Shown: positions 12,201 to 25,800 of the stretch, in pieces
Layout of the letters: every line of letters begins with the position of its first letter
Numbering within the stretch: position 1 is the first letter of the stretch
Assembly: GCA_037576195.1 (NCBI GenBank)
Contig: CM075103.1
Coordinates: forward strand, 18,600,001-18,664,000
Source of the DNA: Phytoseiulus persimilis
Lineage: Eukaryota; Arthropoda; Arachnida; Mesostigmata; Phytoseiidae
Length of the DNA: 64,000 nucleotides
Direction of reading: 5' to 3'
Program-made: the position numbers and the translations under genes
The notes under the pieces: generated by a model
Told to the model about the DNA's origin: nothing
The model's database searches: none
What the model saw: the letters and a program-made list of their open reading frames with translations, nothing else

Positions 12201-15200
12201 TCAAACGGGTCATGGCGAGCTCCGCAGTGGAGATTTTCAGTTATACGCCTCGAATCTTTCATGATGGGCTCCGTTGTTGCTCATGCGTGCGTGTCGTGCT
12301 CGTTCCGCAGCGACTGGGACAGAAACGGTCCAGATCTCGTTTTTTCATGACGCTTCCTAGATCTGTATATCGATTTCTTCGGCGAAGTTTCCTGAAGGTC
12401 AATTTCGAGCTCGCGAATCGAGGGGATTTTTTTTCCTGTTTCGCTTCCGCGTCCAAAGCAGAGTCGGATTCGGAAGCGACTGAATCCGACACTTCCTCGA
12501 TCGCAGCTCCAACAGCGGAGGCAGCGATTTTGCGGAAGTCTCGCAGATTGAATTACTTGATCCACAAGTATGCATACCATACTTTGATAGTTTCGTCGTC
12601 CGGGGTCTATTCGAATGTGCGATGTGTGCTTTCAAGCTGCGGTTTTGGTTTGGTCCTCTCTCAGAAGGACGAGACCGACCATCAACGATCCGCTTCGAAC
12701 CGATTTGTGTCGAACTGAGTTTACGACGAATTCGGTCCGGCAAGCCCCATCCGATGTTCGTGCTGCGGGGTGCGGCAGTCAGAGTATTTCCCCGGCGAAC
12801 TGTTCGACCCTCTAAACTCGGATCAACAACCGGAGCCCTCCAAGTCTCGATTTTCGAAGCGTGAATTTCATGAATGCCCACTCATGCGGAGACCGAGAGG
12901 CAGCCGCCGGTTTTCCCATCGGCGCCGACGAGCAACTTCAGACACGCTCCCGATAATCTGCAAAGTTCCGACATTTCGAATCGTGTCCGAGCTCCTCTAA
13001 GCAAGACTGGCTGCCGCGAACAAAGACCCATGTTGGAAGGGATCCGGTGTTTCTCTTGTTTTGGACGGCACAAGCCAGGGGATCGGTCGAACCGACGCTT
13101 CTCACAGAGTAAAACATGAGAGCCCTGCTTGGGCGGACTCGAGCGACATGGTATTAAGTTCTTGAAATTACTCGTATGCGACGGTGTATTTTTTTTGTTT
13201 CGTCGAAAGAGAACGGCTCTGCCGCCCGCCGATTCTGAGTTACCGGAGCAGCTGCAATGGTTCCATGGGAACGCTTCCGTTTCGACTGCGCACTTTCTGT
13301 GGAAGCATTGAGCAAGAACAGATGTTCGGAATGACTCTCGATCCAGCGGCCAACACTCTTGATGCTGAGAATTTCCTCGCGAAATCCTCATTCCTCATCC
13401 CGAAAGAAATGATTTGTGTGATCTGAACTCGGAGTCATCGCATCCATTATTGCGACACCTGGCGCCTCGACGTAGTTTGACGGGACTTCTGGATTCCTGA
13501 ACTGATTTCGGGCAGAGCATTCTGGTATTCGAGCCTCAACACCCCTGGAAAAATTAGCAGCAAACTGCCAATCAGTCGACCAATGCATAAAATCGAATCT
13601 GTTCTGAGATCACAGGGTTCTGAGCGCGAGTACATCCTCGGAGGGCGAGCGCTCGAATTTCCCGCAGCTTTATGTCTCGATACATTGGGATCAGGGCTGG
13701 TCGTTCGTCGAGGCAGCTGGGGATCCGCGGCATTTTTTCGGCCTCCATCTTTTTCCTTGGGTTATCGTCTATGACGCCACAGGACTTCTTTGATTCCGTC
13801 GCTGTCCCGATGAGGGCACAAGCCCTGCTCGACGTATTTCATGGAATTGATCATGAACTGTATGGATTCTTCCTTCTACTGTTCTCGGTTATCGTCTAGC
13901 TGATGAAGCGATCTGAAATCTCCTGCTATTGTTACTCTTGCGCTGAGCACAATGATGCGGTTTCGCCGCAGTGGATCCACTTGGTAGTCTCCATACTTTC
14001 GACCCGAGCGTTCTTCACTTCTCGTATTCGAGATCAATGTTACGCTTGTAGCACCTAACCGCAGACCAGCCTACATCGCGGTTCGCCGCAATAACCCTGA
14101 TCAATGACCGAGCGAGTCACAGATTGCTAAGGGCTTCGTTTGTCTTAGCATTTTTCGATTCCCGAAATGGAATGAGATCGACATTCAAACGTAGATAGAC
14201 GTCGAATAGAAACCGATCTCGTCGTCCAGTTAGAGGAACCATGTGAAATTCACTGAGATACACTTGAGCAAGCTGCGAAGTCATAGCGTACGGAAGATCT
14301 ACATCGAACGCACAAGGTTTTACGAGCAGTCCGTATAATATTGGGAACGCTGGTTGAGCCCTGGACATGCGCCCCCCTCGATTCCGGAGTCTGAGACTCT
14401 GGGGAATTCGGAACCAAGGCGTCATGGCGTTCTTCGGATATATCTCTACATGGACTATCTCTTGAAACGTTGTGATCGTCAGAAGGCTGCAACAAGAAGA
14501 CCGTTCGGAACTGCGTCGTAAGTTCCAACGTGAAATTTTCTGAACGAGGAATAAAGATCGAACGGATTGAGAGGACGACCTAGTAGTGCAGAATGAGGAG
14601 AGTCTGTTCAGTGCTTTGTCAGAAAATTCAAGCAAAAACTCGATTGCCTTCCACTGGACGACCGCGCGAGAACAGCAATACACTCTCGAAACCCGAAACC
14701 ACCTTATGAGCGAAATCGAAAATCGAGCTCCAATGATTCATGAGAAAATTCCCCTGAACGACTGGTCGAAATGCATTGGAATAGGTGACAGTAGTTTTGT
14801 CGAGAGGGAAAACAAAAGTTCTTCTCGGAATGTTATATCATTTTATTTAACTCCTTCCTGCCTTCAGTTTTGGATACATTGCATTGCAGCAGAAGTATTG
14901 CACAAGTTCCCAAGAAGCTAAATCATGAGATAGTCGAACAAGGAGAATAAGTTGGTCAAATAAATAACGCTCCAATGAATTTCGAACCTAACCATTGCTT
15001 TACGATCCTTAGTTCTAGAGCACCAACAGATAAGTTCTGCGAGTGTGCGGTTGAGCTCCCAGGATTCAAAAGGAGTAGCTCAATCTGATTGGTGAATCTC
15101 GAAAAATGACACAGGTTCTGGAATGTTCCGTTCAATATCAGTCAGAGGTTTCCTCACGAAGAAGCAGAAAGAAAAACATAATTTTTACACCCTCGAGTAG

Positions 15201-16430
15201 CCTAATGCATCGGCCTCGGATAACTGAATTACTCTCGATTCGTATCGCGAAAATCGCCTGATGAGTTCCCCCATGATGTGGGGATTCGAGAAGTGGACCA
15301 TTCAGCACAAACGAGAAAACTTCCTGGAGCCGCACTCAGGCTGCTCGTTTTGGTCCCGATGGGCAACATGTCTCGATGACTCGGTTTCTGACCCGCCTGA
15401 TTGTCGGAGCCCGGTGGTCTCACTAGGATCTGACGTTGAATACGCGTCCGAGAGAAGTCATCGAGAAGAGTTAAACTTAGTAAATGCTTCTTGGAAACGA
15501 CTGCGGTCCACCCCCAGGAATCCCTCATCGCTCCTCTTGGCCCATGTTATTCACAGCTTACAAAATCCGAACACGATCAGTTTTGATGCACCTCTTTTAC
15601 AACGATGACTCAACAGTGAACCTCGAAGCTCTGAGTCGTGATCGGCAGGATGGTCGATATTCCCGACTACAATCAAATCATCGGGCGAACGATACTCCAC
15701 GATGATTTTTGAGCAAGATGTGGATCCCACCGAGAAAATCAGGCACCGCGGGTCCGGTGTTCCGGGAAACAACGGAATCGGGTGGCTTGGCCTTGGATCT
15801 CACCCTTCCGTTAGGTCAACCGCCGACGATCCAGGCTTCATGAGTCTACGGAAGAATAGCTTCGACCCTCAGATAAAACATACCGGAGTCGAAATCTCGC
15901 AGAAGCCTTCCGGCGCTGTACTCCTTCGTTGCTGAGAATCCCGCAGGAAAAATTGTTATCTGTTACGTGGCAGTTTTCGACAACATTTCTTCATCCCTGA
16001 TCACTTCGCCATACGGTCGCCAACGAACGTGAGAGTCCCGTTTGTGCATTCCCTTGAAATACAGATGATCCCAGAATCCGTTCGATCTGCCCCGAAACTC
16101 ATTCCCCCAATAGCCAGAACGAAGAGACCACTAGCAATACGGAGGGCACCGTATGTGGGTTTTTGTTCTGGTTCCGCTCCGAATTCGTAGACTTTTTCTC
16201 TTCCGTTCCGGTACTTGCATGAATCTATCGGGGCTGATATTCTCAAAGGTCGAGCTCCAAGAGACAAAAAATATTTGGGGCCGCTCACAATTTGTGACTG
16301 ACGCTTTGGTCTAAAAAAAGCTTCGGGAACTTCGTCGCATGCCTAATGTACAGAGCTTGCCGGTGCCTGTGGCCGTTAGCTGAGATATTTACAAACCCTA
16401 TAGTACTACTTGGATGAAGTATAAACACTG
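9251..16430. other. intergenic, no gene seen
   Basis: About 7 kb between the 5' end of the BTB gene and the 3' end of the adaptor gene, both on the - strand. Open frames are short, overlap on both strands and show no domain, signal peptide or paired splice sites that I trust. I see no RNA gene or transposon remnant. Confidence 0.4.
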
Positions 16431-19400
16431 TTAGAGCATCACGATTTCGGGAGTGTTCACCGTTTCGTAGTCCGGCTCCTGGAGCACGTGCGAGTTCACA
16501 GTGACCAAGGTTCGCGTCGATCTCCCGTTCATGCGAACCTGTACGTGTCCATTCGAGACGGTACTCGGTTTCTTCACAGTCTCGTATCCCGGATCGGAGC
16601 TGAGACTGTCTTCCCGCTGAGGTTTGCCTCGTACTCTTTCGTATTGAGGCTCGGTGTCCTCGTGCTTCGGACCGACGCGTTCATAGCACGGGTCGGCCTC
16701 GACGTCGGACGAATCGTCCCTCGGCGGCCGAACTCTTTCGTACCGAGGTTCGCTGATCATGTCGTTGCCTCGCGGTATCCTGCGAAGGGGAAAAGGGCGC
16801 CACAGGTTAGCCGATTCGAAGAGGGTCAAGCAGCGGAGCGAGGAACAGATTTTCTTTGACGGGAGAACATCTAACTCAGCTCCAAAATTCATCACAGCCG
16901 TGTTCACCTCTCGTAGTTTGGGTCGGTGACGTCAGACTCTCTCCGGGATACTCTCTCGTAGCAGGGATCGTTGTAGCTGCTGTTGCTGAGGCCGCCCAGG
17001 GCTTCGTAACACGGGTCCTCTTTGGAATTGAGCTGTTCGTAGTTGGGATCGATGTCGCTTGATGCAGATCTGTCACGAGATTGTTTCGAAATGAATGCTT
17101 GGAACCCTCAGCCGACGGATCCGAGGACAGGAAAAAACGAGAGCACGCATAGGAAAATCTTGCGGAAACGAGAACTGAAACTAACATGGTATGGAGACGG
17201 GACCGGGAATCGTACCCTTTGAGCCTCTCGTATTTGGGCTCGTCGTCGACCCCGTTTGCACCGCCGACCATTTCGTAGCAAGGGTCATCGTCGACGTCCT
17301 CTCTCGACGCTCTCGAGCTCTTCCGTTTCAGCGTCATTGGAGGCAATATGGACCCGATGTGGTTGTTGTTTTCGAACTTTGTGCCAACGTTCGCGGATTG
17401 CGCATGGTGGATGTTGTTCGGTGGAGGCGGAGGGGCTGGTAGTTGGGTCTGAGCGTGGTTTGGTGGGGGTGACGGTCTTTTAGACTTCTTGGCAACTTTA
17501 GCGTAAAGCTGATCTACGTCAGAAGCCACGCTGTCAGCGCTGTGACCTGGAATCCGCGTAATGGACGTTACACATCTCCGGTTTTCGAAAGTTTCAAAAA
17601 GACGTTTCACTTTACGAGGAATCTGAACTCGCAGTTTGAACGTCGATTCCTCTGGATGAGGTTCGATAAGCTAGGTGTCATACCGTCGGAGGATATCCTC
17701 CGTTGATGCTTCTGAGATAAATCAACCGTTGAGTAGAGGTTGTTCACGATATTGATGTCTGAACCGATCGGGATTGAGGAGTTCGGTCCGTTGGACACCA
17801 TGCAGAGTACCCCGTTGTTGGTGAAGATGGAGGAAGTAGAAGCTAGAAGGAAGTGATGACTCGTTAGAACTGTCCGAACAAAAACGCTCCCCAGAACTCT
17901 TTGGACTCGCGATCCGAGGGAAACCGGGATTTTGGTCCGGTCAGGGTCCGAGTACGACAGAGCTCTGTTACGTCGACCACGTCGCGGTCTCATCCGTCAT
18001 CCAAGCGGAGTCTGGAGTTCCTCTTGTCATGCGCTCCACAGCCAACAAGTACTTAACGCGGACAGCGGGTTTTATTCACCTTGTCTAGAGTGCGCCTGTG
18101 CCACCGAACGTAAGCTCTCGACCGTGGGAGGTGCGGGAGCTCCACCCATCGCGTTACCGCCGTCCACTACTGTCTGAACCGAAGCGGGACTCGGAGGTGA
18201 ATCCACGGGCGGCGAGGCCATCCGCGGCGGGGCGTTCTGTAAGGAACGAAACGCACATTCATTCAGTAAATGCGGGACACATTTCGAGTTTCGAGCGAAG
18301 TTGTCGCACCCAGACTCTGGAACAGTGGTTCCGGATCCGGGTGTAGATGCACAACCACTGTGCCATAGGGAGCTGCTGCCGCTGTTCGATGTAGTCGGTC
18401 AGAAGAGTGGGAAACGAACCTGACGGGGCTCGATGCGAGCGTACGTAACCGAAGAGTTGGCGCTTTCGATTTCGGCGTACATCTCCTCGTCTTGTTGGAC
18501 CACAGCGTAATACTGTTCGCCAGCTGAGCGATTCGAAGGACTTTGCACATTGTTTGAAGGCTGCGTGTTCTGTAAAAAGTTCGATACGTTTCATATGTCG
18601 TTTCCTCGAGTCAGGAGCACTGGGAAAGCACTTCGAGATCTTCGAGTGGAACTCTCCGCCACCTTTCGTCCCCAGATATGCCTCCATTTCCTCAACTTCT
18701 CCGCTGTACGTAGAGCAGGAATCTTATTCCCGGGGTTGAGTATTGGTTCACGGCTGCCGGTTTATATTCCACGCCGGGCTGTAAAAGGGACTCACCTGAC
18801 TAGAGCTGTGCTGCTCCAAGAGCAGTCTCTGGGTTTCTTCTCGTAGGTTGGCCAAAGGCTCCCTGACGGAAATTACGGTATAAGGAATGTCGCCTTGGGT
18901 CGCCACGACTGTTTCGACGGGACCCGCAACCGGTGCCCCGACTCCTCCGTCGGCATCGATATCAGGAATTCCTGAAACAGCAACACGGAGTCGTCAGATG
19001 GAACCTTCTCTCTTCGGCTGGCAGCGACTCGGGAATCGGGAAACGCCTCGATTGCAGAAAGCGACTCATATTCGGTGGGAGACGCTGAAAAGGAAGGGGT
19101 GGACGAGCAGCAAGTGCGTCGTGTTTCCTGATGGAAGTTTCCATGGAAGTGTCCACTGACTGACTAATTGCCTCATTGAGATGCTCTCAACACTGAATTA
19201 ACCCGAGCCAAGTAGACCTTAGGGAGTGGGGAAAGATACGAGAAAGATCCTGGAAACGGACATGGATGTTCGGGAGGAAACTGGGATTCCGTTGCATTTT
19301 CCTGCTCACCTTCATTCCTGGCGAACTCTTCTCCCAGTGCGGGCGGTTGCGAAGTTGGCCCGTGTGCTGTCGACGAGGACGCGCCCATCGGAACTGGAGA

Positions 19401-19861
19401 TGACGGCGCCTGATTCAGAGTTGGTCGGTTCCTACCTCGAACAGGACCGTTGGCCGAAGACGGCAAACCCGCGGGCATGCTTTGCGGCCTCCCGGGAGGC
19501 GTGGGTAAAGCTCTGCAATAACAATGAGGTGAGCAAATATATCGCAGTAGTTTCTGGTCAAATATCGGGGTGATATTGGTATACCAGATTGGTATACCAT
19601 CCAGCGCTGAGGAATCAGCAGCGAGAAACAGGATCGATACGAGGAAATGTAACAACGAACGTTTGAGAAATCAGGGATTTCGAAACCGATCCCAGCCGAG
19701 ACTTACCTGTCGGAGACGTGGGGATGTGGTGAATTCGAGTGGATGGGAGTCCCTTGTCCTGGCGGTACGGGTGAGGGAGACTCCGTGACGAAGTGGTTGG
19801 CAGAAGAGGCCACGACCTGAACCCCAGTCATCACTTCTCCGTTCAGTGTTGCTGCCGTCAC
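16431..19861 (-). CDS. ITAM-bearing, multi-tyrosine transmembrane adaptor: cytoplasmic tail exons
   Basis: Nine exons join in perfect phase: 19707-19861, 19310-19512, 18796-18971, 18420-18569, 18080-18236, 17684-17842, 17216-17546, 16908-17069 and 16431-16779 (stop at 16431-16433). The tail of about 613 residues is Pro/Ser-rich at first. It then carries about 17 Tyr-x-x-[V/I/L] motifs: one in exon 18796 (YTVI), three in 18420 (YAVV, YAEI, YARI), one in 17684 (YSTV), three in 17216 (YAKV, YEMV, YERL), four in 16908 (YEQL, YEAL, YERV, YERI) and five in the last exon (three YERV, two YETV). Most late ones follow a [D/E]-P-x-Y-E-x-hydrophobic rule. YAEI-x8-YARI and YEQL-x7-YEAL have canonical ITAM spacing. 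In known families such motifs, once phosphorylated by Src kinases, dock SH2 proteins. YxxV/L/I can also be a sorting signal. The LPAPPPPPN run in exon 17216 could bind SH3 domains. I do not know a named orthologue. Matching 5' exons are listed separately. Confidence 0.8.
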
Positions 19862-22800
19862 CTGCTGGGAAGAGGAGAACAAAACGCTTTTGAGTTTTCT
19901 TCCAGAAGGAAAAAATTGTATTCGGCTAGCTTGATGCTGAACTCCTGACTGGGACGGCGGTCAAAATATGAAGGTGATCAAAGATTCATGATAGTCGGAC
20001 TGAACATGAGATCATAACTTGGATAAAAACACTGATCGACTGAAACGGACCTTCAGAATTGTTCTGTTTTATCCCCAACTTAAGCACAACCTCACGCGTC
20101 AAACTAATTCTCGCCGCAGCATCAGGCATCGATTGGAGAACCATATGATTTTGACAACTTAATCCGGCCAACTCATTCCCACTGAAATTATCCGCATAGC
20201 CATGTCATGCAGATAGTCCTTCGACCGTGTTCTCTTCGGAACGCACGCGCTCATCTCATTTGATAGATCTGATGCAAAAAGTGAACCAGTCCGTCCCGTC
20301 CCAAACAGGATCGGAAGCGTTTCGTATGATACTATTCAACACGTATAACCACGTGCTGAGCACACCAAATACCTATTCGTGACGTGCTGTCGAGCGACGA
20401 GATCAACCAGTCGTTTGCCTGAGTCAAGACCATCGGCGGAGTGCGATTCAACGGCCGCGAGAAACTCGGGGCTCATCAATATTCGGGTGACTGAAGCAGA
20501 CCCAATTCACTGGGAAGTTGTCTCAGATGGAGTCAGTTGGAAAGAATCATTCAAGCTGAGAACATATCACCTGAGCCCGTCAACTTTCGGTGGATAATCG
20601 TTGAAACTTTCGGAACTTAATTGTGAATCGGGCTGCTCGAGAACATGTCGATCGACAGCTATCGGCGCCGTCGAATTCTTCCTCTCCGCAACTCACTGGC
20701 AGCAACCGTGCACTTAACTTCGAATTGGTTGACGAAAGATAAAGGAGGCTAAGTGTTGGAATGAGCCTGCAGAACGGGTCAGCGGTGAAAACTTCAACAA
20801 AAACCACGAAACCCGAAGCTCGCTGAGGTGGAAACGGTTCAGTTACATGGTTTGATATCAAATAAATTGCACAGCGCCATCCGAAGAGCGGAGCCGACGC
20901 CGGACGATGGTTCCCGCCGGATGAATTTTCGAGAATGCTCTTCGTTTGCGGCTCGTTTGTGATTTCACGACTGCGTTTTGTTTTCTGCCGCAGCTGCCTC
21001 GGTGCCAATCATCAGTCGCGCCGCGCTACGCGCTTGCGAAGCGCTCCCAAAGGCCTCGTGCAATGCAGAACGCAAGCGGGTGTGCAGAGGGGCGAACGGG
21101 GGAAAATCCGCAGGGAAAAAAAAATCGGGAGAAATCGTTGGAATAAAAAACAAGCCGACCAGTCAGTCTGGTTGAGGGCCGCCCGACCGACCGCGCGACG
21201 AACTGGCCGACCGTTCGACGGGTCTATCGGGCGGCTGGTCGGCTCAACCAACAAAGAGCTCGGGTCCCTTTTCCGAAGCGGCTCCGCAATAACGATCGCT
21301 TCGTGTGAGTTTTTTCTCTCCGCGGGGTCGGAGTCGGGGCAGAATTTTTAGAAGAGATTGCCTCACGAAGTCGTCAAACACCGCTTAAAACAGTGCAACT
21401 GCGGCATTGGAACTTGTTGGCATTCACTGAGCTGCCCGTCGGGCTGACGCCCGTGCACGCGACACCGGTACGATCCCAGTGAGGTTCCAGAATGATTCCG
21501 CGCTCTGGTCCGACGGACTCCAATCGAATGAATGAATTGATCTATACAGGATTTAGTTTCGTACAAAAACGTCCTCTGACCAGAACACGATCTACGGTGG
21601 ATTTCCGCTCTCTCGTGAAGGTCTCCTAGAAGCGCGGCAATCGGAGCTCTCCGATGCGCGGCCCGTTCGCTTGAGGCTCCAAGAGGAGGGAAGTTTTCCA
21701 GAAAATTACTGCATTCGATTCCCCGAGTGGCTGTCCTGGCTTGCCAGTTGCGGACCTTTCAAATTCTTTCGAAACATCATCCCTCTTCAGGGGTCCGTGA
21801 AACTATGTAGATGAAATGTTTCTTCTCGAAATGCAAAGCCCGTAACATAAATTCGCCCCTTAGGCGAGATGTGTCTCAAACATGCCACAGAACATCATGA
21901 ATGCTGGCCTTGAGCAGCAGATAACCAGCGCAACGGCTTGATGTCAACAATACTCGGAAGAGTGATGTGCTTGTGCCTAGCGAGAAAATCTGCAGGCCAG
22001 AAACGCCAAAACAGAAAACCAGCCGCAGAATAAGCGAAGGCATTCCTTGAAGTATCCTCAAATATCACAGCGGAGGCCATGTGAGCTCACGGTGGAGCCC
22101 GGAAGCATCTGCTAGGGGACTGCGAGCAGAGAAGTGCTCCGACTGAGGCATGTCAGTGCCGCGATTGGATCCGCTGCGGTCAAACAGCTCCGGTGTTTTG
22201 GAGATTTTCAGAGAACAGACGCGTTGTGCATTGGAAGACTATCTGGATAGGGTCAAGGGACAGAGGCGTTCGAGTCCACGGCCCGAGCTCTCGCGAAGAG
22301 AACAACTTTCGAGAATAGCTCGGCGTGACCGCATGGGAGAGGGCAAAGTTGCTTTGGAATCCTCTGATTCGCTCACTTCCATACGGCCCCCCGGTGGGTG
22401 TTCGCTTTCGAACGAGTCCTAAATTTCAGACTCGTACACGGATCGCACTCTGATCCCGATTTCCTCCCCCCCGGAAAATTAGTTTTCACTTCCACTCAGA
22501 GTGCGCTGTTCTCCGTAATCCTTTCCACCGACGATGGAAAGCGCCCGGGAGTCGATCTCGCCTGGGACTCGTCCACTACCGGCGTCCTTCGACGTCCTTT
22601 GTCCTCGGCAGCGGACGCTCTGTCTGCCGAGCGAGTGATCTACGGCCAATTTCACACTGGCTTTCCTCCGTTTCTCGGTTACGGCGCTTCTTTCCATCCG
22701 CACTGTCGACGAGTCCGAAAAGCAGAGCCACGAGTGAACAAAGCTTGAATCGATCCTATTTCCTCCGACTACCAGAGGATCGCGGAACCTTCCGCTGAGC

Positions 22801-25800
22801 ACTCGGAGGCTTCCATTACCTGTATTCTGTATTCTTTGGATAGGAGTCCGTATTCATCCCGTCGATTTTCCCCGGGCGAGCTCCGGTTTCCCAGGTGGGT
22901 TCCTTCCGTTGCAATGTCCACAGTTCATCTCCCAAATGATATCACGCAACAGGATCCGCACGACTCGAAGTCGAACCAGAAGCGTCCTATATTCGGCTTC
23001 GATCGGGTCCACCGACAGGAGCCCACGCCTTTCACCCATCGGTTGAATTCTTCCCGCCCGGGATCCGAAACACCGCCTTCATGTTCGGCAAGGAGCTGCT
23101 CCGCAAAAAGCTCTTCGTTCTCATGATAAGTGCCACAATGCTTCATTTTCATCCTTTGATCCTTCGAGGCCTCCCGAGACGGACAGAGAAGAGGGAACTG
23201 GGTTTGCATATGGAACCCGCGCACCTCGAGTGGATCCACGCCGTTCCAAGGAGTGGTTTCAGGATCTCATCCTTCGCAGCGATGAGAAGTCGTTGAGCCC
23301 TCGGCACTCCTCGCGTAACCGCTCCAGAACCTTTTGAGTTTTCCGTGGGCGAGTAGCCTCGGCCACTCGGAGCGCTTTGAATGATGGGATGATCACGAGA
23401 TTCAGTCGTATTCATACAACCAGCCAGCGGGGCGGCAGAACGGATGGCAGATTCTAAGGGAATTCCTCCTCGACCCATGAATGGAGAACCAGAGCTCGTC
23501 AAACTCCAGCAAAAAGACCAAAGTTGTTCTCAAAATCAGTTTGTGGGTCAGGAGGATTTCCAGGTCCCGACTTGCCACGCAAATCCACAACTCCGTGCTC
23601 TGCTCTCCCTAACGAAGGGCTCAGAGAAGCAGAGTTCTCAGGGTTTCTTTACTCCGTCACCATGTAGGCTTAGAGCTTCAGAAAATTCTACCATCGTGAG
23701 TGTAGAAGAAGAAGGAGAAGAGGGGAGACCATTCCCCAACCTCCCGTATCTACTTCCGACTCTGTTCAGAACCGAACATTCTCAAGCTAACAGCCCGTAA
23801 GATGCTTAAAACTTGGGGAAAGGGCAGCAAGCGCAATCAGTAGGGAATGAAGCCACTTTAAGCCGCAGATAACGACTCTCGATGAGCTGTTTCCATTTCT
23901 GACCGAGCAAAATGTTGCAGGCCCCCATTACTGCCGACCGTCGTCTATGGTTTCCATGAATAGCGGAATCTACCCGGGAATAGAATAAATCGTTCGAGAT
24001 GATTCTGATTGTGATCGAGGTCCGGCGCAGTCTGTGGGACTGGCGGAGTTTCTCGATTAGATTGAACTCCCGACCCGAGCAGCTCGAGTCTGAGCTCCTC
24101 CAATGAAGCCACATCGTCATTCGACGAAATCGGTGGCGGAAAACTGGAGAACAGAAAAGACGCACACTGCGGTCTCCGGGGGTGCGGAGTCAGTGCGAGT
24201 TTTTTCGTGGCCCAGCCTCGTTGAATCCACCCGGGAACACACGAGGAGTCGACTGATGATTCTGTTTGACGCAGGGACAACAGAGAATAGCTCGCAGGCA
24301 CGTCGTCGGCTCCCGTCTGCCTTTCGCACGTGCAGGAGTTCGGCTCTGGGGCGCCTTCTACAGTTGCTCAGACGCGAGCATTTCAACGCTACGCGACATC
24401 GCGGTACTGAATAGAAACGCCGATGCTCAATAGATGAATATAAATAGGCTCGACTGGAAGCTTCAAGCGCCAGCTCCCTATGAAATTGAATAGTTTCGTG
24501 ATGAATAGATCTCTGTCGGCGTTATTTGCAGTTGCCTCACTTAATCGTGCAGATAATTACTCGTCCTCCGAGACGGCAGCGCAATCCCGGGAGCCGTTTC
24601 CCCGGATTCGCCAGCGCGCCGTCGCCGAGGCAATTTCGCTAATGATAGCCTGGAGAAGAGTTTGTTGTCGGCAGTGCTTTGTGAAAGCTCGCTCATGCTT
24701 CAATGGTTCTGAAGGCTGAAACCCTGTTTGGCAGAACTGTAGAATTCCGAATCCACCGATGGCGTAGAGATTCCTCCGACCCGTTTTCATGTCTGATCTC
24801 AACTCCGAGAGATCTCCTCGAACGACGGCGAAGCTTTCGAACCTGTCCGACGCGTCTCTGTGTCCATTCCCGGATCTTCCTACATTCCAAAGCGGTCGCC
24901 TTGTCGCATCCGGTGTGATCCCGAAACTTTCACTCTGTGGAAACCGGAACCGCGTGGACCCTGTTCCTCAGCGTTGTATATGCGTTGTGCACCCTGATGA
25001 TGAGTCAATGCGAACGAGCCAAAAGAGCCGATTTGATTTATGCATACCAAACCCCACGGACACGTGACGTCCCGCACTATAAACAAACCGGCGCGCGATA
25101 CGAGTTCTACGATGGTTTCGTTGTCGAACGCAACAGTCCTGATGGGACCAAATCGAGAAAAATCAGGAATTATGTCCGTAACTGAAAGCGATTAACGATT
25201 CCCGTGCGATGAACCGGATCGAAGGCGACGGGCGAACATCTTCGCCCCGGACACCCGCCATGTGGTAGCGAATCAAGATGAACCGGAGTCAGGAACCCTG
25301 CCACGAACCGGCCGACAGATCGCCGGACCCGAGCGGCTAAGCTGAGTGAACGTTGGTCAACCAAGCACGAAAAATGAGAGCGGATAAAACCAGATAACTT
25401 GCTGGCGAGCCATCCATTGAGGGGACGCTCTGTGCAAAGCACCGTTGTGACTAATCACGGATGCCACAGCTCGTCCACGTCGTTTTAGTGGGGTCGGGAC
25501 TCGTGACGAAATTGCAGCGACATCCGCATCCCAGTATCGATGCGCCGAAGCGACAAGTGTTTCAATCATATTGGAGCTGCAAGAGGTATTCGTCCGACTG
25601 GCTGTGGAAATGACGGATGCCGCGCTTCTGATCGCCGATATGAACGATATGTGATATAACGGAGCCGACAGGGATCGGGTGGAATTACTCTCCATGAATC
25701 CTTCCTTTCCGGGAGGCGAGCTGTTCTGCTTTCCCTCCCAAGAATCCAGCAGTCACTTCAACAGCATCGGGAGAGCTACAGTACAATAGAGCCTGGCTTC

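Noticed and set aside
20935-21351. GC-rich + strand frame of 138 codons
   Set aside because: Biased Arg/Gly composition, several other frames open at the same place, no domain. Treated as GC-rich non-coding sequence.
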